From an uncultured Flavobacteriaceae bacterium (lineage in GTDB: Bacteria > Bacteroidota > Bacteroidia > Flavobacteriales > Flavobacteriaceae), in NCBI GenBank assembly GCA_947311815.1, contig CAMZMA010000206.1:1-7158 (forward strand): a DNA stretch of 7,158 bases. Direction: 5' to 3'. Each line of letters begins with the position of its first letter. The first letter of the stretch is position 1. Of the stretch, positions 6,382 to 7,158 are shown piece by piece. Under the pieces are notes generated by a model that saw only the letters and a program-made list of their open reading frames with translations, was not told where the DNA came from and did no database searches. Position numbers and translations under genes: made by a program.

Positions 6382-7158
6382 TTAATATAGTGTATGGTGT
6401 CCTTTTTTAAAGTTTTTTGCCATTTTTAAATAACTAAAACTAAATCCTGGAAACATAGCGATAACATGACCACTTTTACTTTGGTACCAACTATTACAAT
6501 TTCCTGTTTTCCATACTGTTTTTTCCATTTCAGAATGAATCATATTGGTATAATTATTTTCTGCTTCTGGCAACACTTCAATGGCTTGTGCATTATTTTT
6601 ATCAACTTCTTTAATACTTTTCATAATATAATACATTTGTGCCTCAATAATAAAGATGGCAGAAGTGTGTCCAATACCTGTATTAGGACCTGTTACAAAA
6701 AAGATATTAGGAAAATTGGGGGCAGTTGTGCCTAAATAGGCTCTAGGATACTCGTTCCAAGCATCTTGTAATGTAGTTCCGTCTTTCCCTACAACAGGGT
6801 ATGCAATAACACCATCTGTGGCAACATAACCTGTTGCGTAAACAATTAAATCTAACGCTATATTTGTTCCTTTTGTAGTGGTAATTCCTGTTTCGGTAAT
6901 GCGTGCTATTTTTTCATCCTTTGTAAAAAGCGTGGTATTTGGTTTTGCAAATGCAGGATATAAGGTGTTAGAGAGTATAATTCTTTTGCATCCGATGGTG
7001 TAATTTGGGTTACTTTTTTTCTTAAATCATCTCTATCTTTAAATGCTTTATTTATGTGTTTTACTGCTTTATCTCTAGCGAATAATTTTAATAAAAATGA
7101 AGAATATTTAAAAGCAATTACTCTAGATTCTAAAGACCAATATACATAGTATCTTATC
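6382..7158 (-). pseudogene. Flavin-containing / Baeyer-Villiger-type monooxygenase, C-terminal half, frameshifted and cut by the window edge
   Basis: These enzymes use FAD, NADPH and O2 to oxygenate ketones, amines or sulfides. The visible part is the C-terminal half, about 258 codons of a usual ~490. From the right edge one frame reads YYVYWSLESRV...ARDKAVKHINKAF and then DDLRKKV. It leaves the family pattern after GTA-ACC at about 7010 and would stop at 6908-6906. The frame one base back continues PNYTIGCKR, LYPAFAKPN, ALDLIVYATGY (the conserved ATG motif), YLGTTAPNFPN, VTGPNTGIGH and the C-terminal GNCNSWY...MFPGF, and ends at 6382. Family proteins typically read L-T-P-x-Y-x-x-G-C-K-R here, so one C appears to be missing from the GGG at 7007-7009 (plus strand). 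The FAD and NADPH motifs and the BVMO fingerprint are outside the window, so FMO and BVMO cannot be separated. It may be an intact gene with a sequencing error. Confidence 0.8.

Noticed and set aside
6466..6735. Open frame of 89 codons on the plus strand, plus smaller plus-strand frames inside the decarboxylase and SDR genes
   Set aside because: All are shadows of minus-strand genes with firm family motifs. None has its own recognisable promoter or domain.
1..7158. CRISPR arrays, tRNA/rRNA genes, insertion sequences, attachment sites
   Set aside because: No regularly spaced repeats, no tRNA-like cloverleaf segments, no transposase or integrase reading frame and no flanking duplications were seen on either strand.

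Overview
The window is AT-rich, with long poly-A/T tracts in the spacers, no clear Shine-Dalgarno sequences, lipoprotein signals of Bacteroidetes style and one perfect Bacteroidetes -7 promoter element (TAnnTTTG). Together with the protein families seen, this points to a marine-type flavobacterium (Bacteroidota, Flavobacteriia). I cannot name a genus from the sequence alone.

Left part (1-1922, minus strand): the upstream end of a nitrous-oxide-reduction operon. In transcription order it holds a FAS1 (fasciclin) lipoprotein, a monoheme cytochrome c lipoprotein and the first ~252 codons of a clade II (Sec-type) nitrous oxide reductase, NosZ, which runs off the left edge. All three carry a lipobox cysteine at residue 19-21, so the whole electron-delivery and N2O-reducing unit appears to be membrane tethered. 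The rest of the nos cluster presumably lies beyond position 1.

Centre (1923-3737, plus strand): a divergent two-gene unit. An Rrf2-family regulator with the three-cysteine Fe-S signature (NsrR/IscR-like) is followed with zero spacing by a 12-helix membrane protein. That protein resembles the catalytic subunit of heme-copper oxidases (CcoN/NorB-like). By eye it keeps the low-spin heme histidines but lacks most of the ligands of the O2/NO-reducing site. The 159-bp divergent spacer contains a dyad, ATGAT-N4-GTCAT, with the TGA-N6-TCA core of CRP/FNR-type sites. This fits anaerobic or NO-responsive control of one or both units.

Right part (3730-7158, minus strand): metabolic genes not obviously linked to denitrification. 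They are a PLP-dependent group II (aromatic-amino-acid-decarboxylase-like) decarboxylase whose 3' end overlaps the membrane-protein gene by 8 bp, a classical short-chain dehydrogenase, and the C-terminal half of a flavin-containing/Baeyer-Villiger-type monooxygenase that enters from the right edge. The monooxygenase reading frame is broken near 7007-7020 by what looks like a one-base loss. It is either a sequencing/assembly error or a real lesion.

The most interesting parts are the FAS1-cytochrome-NosZ lipoprotein cassette and the Rrf2-controlled, apparently degenerate heme-copper-oxidase-like protein beside it.
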